Source: Anaerostipes butyraticus (GTDB lineage Bacteria; Bacillota; Clostridia; Lachnospirales; Lachnospiraceae). From it: a stretch of 64,000 nt of DNA. Each line of letters opens with the position of its first letter. Within the stretch, counting starts at the first letter, position 1. The DNA is taken from positions 62,001 to 126,000 of the forward strand of contig NZ_BLYI01000047.1 of the NCBI RefSeq assembly GCF_016586355.1. Direction: 5' to 3'. The translations under genes were made by a program, and so were the position numbers. Below the pieces are notes generated by a model, which was not told where the DNA came from, searched no databases, and saw only the letters and a program-made list of their open reading frames with translations. Of this stretch, positions 61,671 through 64,000 are shown piece after piece.

Positions 61671-64000
61671 ATGAATCAAAATTATACTGTAATCAAAAAA
61701 GAACCCATTGAAGAACTGGATGGAACCGGCTGGCTTCTTCGTCACAAAAAGACAGGAGCAAGAGTGGTCGTGATTTCCAATCAAGATGACAATAAAGTAT
61801 TTCAGATCGGATTTAAGACGCCGCCAAAAGATGATACAGGAGTTCCGCATATTCTGGAACATTCTGTATTATGCGGATCCAGGGAATTTCCGATGAAAGA
61901 TCCCTTTGTGGAACTGGTCAAAGGATCTTTAAATACTTTTTTGAATGCCATGACATATCCGGATAAAACAGTATATCCGGTGGCAAGCCAGAACGACAAG
62001 GACTTTTTCAATCTGGTCCATGTTTATCTGGATGCTGTATTTTACCCGAATATTTACCAGAAGCCGGAAATCCTGAAACAGGAAGGATGGCATTATGATC
62101 TGGAATCCGCAGATGCGCCGATTCATTATAACGGGGTTGTATTCAATGAGATGAAAGGTGTGTTTTCATCTCCGGATCAGCAGCTGGCAAGAATTATCCA
62201 GAAATCTCTGCTTCCGGATACTCCGTATGGATTTGAATCCGGCGGAGACCCGGCTGCGGTGCCGGATCTTACCTATGAAGGATTTCTTGATTTCCACAGA
62301 ACTTACTATCACCCGTCTAACAGTTACATTTATCTTTATGGAGATATGGATCCGGATCAGTATCTGGAATTTATCCATGAGCATTATCTGAAAGATTTTG
62401 ATGAAAAGACGGTGGATTCTTCCTGGAAGCCGCAGGCGCCGTTTGATAAACCGAAACGGGTGAAAGAATATTATCCGATCGGAGAAAATGATTCTGAGGA
62501 AGAAAAGACTTATTTTGCATACAATGCAGTCATCGGCACCAGTCTGGACAATGAGCTGTATCTGGCCTTCCAGATCCTGAACCGGGCACTGTTTGGAGCA
62601 CCGGGAGCTCCGGTGAAGAAAGCCCTCCAGGAGGCTCAGATTGGAAAAGATATTTCCAGTTCCTATGACAATGGAATCGAGCAGCCGGTTTTTTCTGTCG
62701 TTGCACAGGAAGCCAGGGAAGATCAGGAAGAAGATTTTGTACGGATCATAGAAGAGAATTTAAAGAAAATCGCAGACGAAGGCATTCCGAAGCGAAGCCT
62801 GACAGCGGCGTTCAATTTTTACGAATTCCGATATAAGGAAGCCAACTTTGGCCGTTTTCCAAAAGGTCTGATGTACGGGCTTCAGATGTATGACAGCTGG
62901 CTTTATGATGATGAAAAACCGTTTATCCATATCAAGACCAATGAAATTTTTGAGATTTTAAGAAAGAAGATGGAAGAGGGATATTTTGAGGGGCTGATCC
63001 GCACCTGTCTTCTGGACAATCCTCATAAATCCGTTGTGGTTATGAAGCCGAAGAAAGGACTTCAGAAAGAAAAAGATCAGCAGGAAGCGGATAAATTAAA
63101 GGCATACAAGGAATCTCTGTCAAAAGATGAAATCGATGAACTGGTGAAAGAGACAAAACGTTTGAAAGAAATCCAGGAAACGCCGTCCACAAAGGAAGAA
63201 CTGGAGAAAATACCGGTTCTGGATATCGAAGATATCCGAAAAGAAATCAAGCCGCTGAACAATCAGGAAGAGGAAGCCGGAGGCGTCAAAGTCCTGTGGC
63301 ATCCGTATTTTACCAATCAGATCTGTTACTTAAAGCTGGCTTTTGATATGAGCAGTGTTCCAATGGAACTGGTGCCGTATGCGTCTCTGCTGACGGAAGT
63401 GCTGATGGGGGTAGACACAGAGAAAAGAAATTATCAGGAACTGGGCAATGAGATCAGCATTGAAACCGGAGCCATCGCGGCTTCCATGGATGTGCTGCCG
63501 CGTGGAAAAGATGATTTTCTTCCGATGTTTACCGTGAAAACAAAATGTTTCTATCCGAAGACCCAGAGAGCCTTTGAACTGATGGAAGAGGTTGTCTTTG
63601 AAAGCAGACTGGACGATAAGAAACGTTTAAAAGAAATCATGGGACAGATTTATACGAATCTTAAAATGATGCTGACGGAAAGCGGACACAAGACAGCGGC
63701 CAACCGGGCCATGTCTTATTTCTCCGGATATGCGCAGTATAAAGAAGAAATCCAGGGAATTTCCATGTTTGAGTCCATAAAGAACTGGTACGAGAATTTT
63801 GATGAAGAATACGAAAATATCGTAAATGGACTGGAAGAGGCAAGAAAAGCAATTTTCCAGAAACAGAATCTGATCGTAAGCTACACAGGAAAAGAAGAAA
63901 ATCCGGAATTTATGGCAGAAAGTCTTTCTCATTTTGCAGAACGTCTGTATCCGGATCAGGAGAAAACATCCGGTGTTCATGTGGCATGCCATCAGAGAAA
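61671..64000 (+). CDS. M16C-family zinc metalloprotease (presequence-protease type), truncated by the window end
   Basis: At least 776 residues of a large insulinase-family peptidase, open to the end of the window with no stop; related proteins are about 970 residues. The inverted zinc motif HXXEH is HILEH in GVPHILEHSVLCGS near residue 60, the distal glutamate is in VVFNEMKG, and a Lys/Glu-rich coiled linker (LKAYKESLSKDEIDELVKE) separates the two halves. It degrades peptides after proteolysis. An in-frame ATG lies at 61662; AAAGGAG suits 61671 better. Confidence 0.93.
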   Translation, partial: MNQNYTVIKKEPIEELDGTGWLLRHKKTGARVVVISNQDDNKVFQIGFKTPPKDDTGVPHILEHSVLCGSREFPMKDPFVELVKGSLNTFLNAMTYPDKTVYPVASQNDKDFFNLVHVYLDAVFYPNIYQKPEILKQEGWHYDLESADAPIHYNGVVFNEMKGVFSSPDQQLARIIQKSLLPDTPYGFESGGDPAAVPDLTYEGFLDFHRTYYHPSNSYIYLYGDMDPDQYLEFIHEHYLKDFDEKTVDSSWKPQAPFDKPKRVKEYYPIGENDSEEEKTYFAYNAVIGTSLDNELYLAFQILNRALFGAPGAPVKKALQEAQIGKDISSSYDNGIEQPVFSVVAQEAREDQEEDFVRIIEENLKKIADEGIPKRSLTAAFNFYEFRYKEANFGRFPKGLMYGLQMYDSWLYDDEKPFIHIKTNEIFEILRKKMEEGYFEGLIRTCLLDNPHKSVVVMKPKKGLQKEKDQQEADKLKAYKESLSKDEIDELVKETKRLKEIQETPSTKEELEKIPVLDIEDIRKEIKPLNNQEEEAGGVKVLWHPYFTNQICYLKLAFDMSSVPMELVPYASLLTEVLMGVDTEKRNYQELGNEISIETGAIAASMDVLPRGKDDFLPMFTVKTKCFYPKTQRAFELMEEVVFESRLDDKKRLKEIMGQIYTNLKMMLTESGHKTAANRAMSYFSGYAQYKEEIQGISMFESIKNWYENFDEEYENIVNGLEEARKAIFQKQNLIVSYTGKEENPEFMAESLSHFAERLYPDQEKTSGVHVACHQR

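Overview
The window is about 64 kb of ordinary low-to-mid GC Firmicute chromosome. It most resembles an anaerobic, spore-forming gut member of the Clostridia, family Lachnospiraceae. The evidence is the sporulation pair spoIIGA-sigE, the split two-subunit transketolase, the GatCAB amidotransferase, many PTS systems, strong AGGAGG ribosome binding sites, and gene order (glmM-priA-def-fmt-rsmB-rlmN-stp-prkC-rsgA-thiN) typical of this group. I cannot name the genus. There is no phage, IS element, CRISPR array or rRNA operon. Mobile-element signs are essentially absent, and most novelty lies in regulation and in one broken gene.

Layout. 1-4.2 kb: the start of a LacI-type repressor diverges from a pentose-phosphate operon (transaldolase/FSA, split transketolase), then a ribokinase-like kinase. 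4.2-18.8 kb: a DUF975 membrane protein, then a long co-directional housekeeping run for cell-wall precursor (glmM), replication restart (priA), N-terminal formyl chemistry (def, fmt), RNA methylation (rsmB, rlmN), PP2C phosphatase plus PASTA kinase, rsgA, thiN, and three less known genes. 18.85-22.3 kb: gatCAB behind a compact T-box-like attenuator that has no room for a Stem I. 22.3-24.7 kb: three HAD phosphatases. 24.7-32.2 kb: an RpiR regulator divergent from a mannose-family PTS operon (IIC-IID-IIA-IIB) that also carries a 2-hydroxyacid dehydrogenase, a HAD phosphatase and 6-phosphogluconate dehydrogenase. 32.2-33.9 kb: a radical SAM protein and a PAP2 phosphatase. 33.9-41.5 kb: a complete galactitol route (PRD activator, PTS IIA/IIB/IIC, bisphosphate aldolase, dehydrogenase, sugar-phosphate kinase) with a good cre site. 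41.6-46.1 kb: aldose epimerase, prfC, yhdT-panF. 46.1-47.6 kb: infC-rpmI-rplT with an L20-type attenuating leader and an AUU start for IF3. 47.6-50.5 kb: a secreted NlpC/P60 hydrolase, a 0.7-kb gap, an XRE regulator, and two tRNA-Leu genes on the minus strand. 50.6-54.4 kb: nfo, an MBL hydrolase, a DNA glycosylase, spoIIGA-sigE. 54.4-59.2 kb: licT and the beta-glucoside PTS/6-phospho-beta-glucosidase, each behind a RAT antiterminator; licT carries a frameshift. 59.2-61.6 kb: HxlR regulator and a two-gene SUF-type (SufC + SufB/D) cluster. 61.6-64 kb: start of an M16C metalloprotease that runs off the window.

Three sugar-uptake modules use three control schemes that can be read directly in the sequence: RpiR with A-tract dyads, a PRD activator plus cre, and LicT/RAT antitermination. 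The most interesting items are the Stem-I-less T-box-like element before gatCAB, the frameshifted licT with both of its RNA targets intact, the A34 tRNA-Leu, and the unexplained gap after the NlpC/P60 gene.
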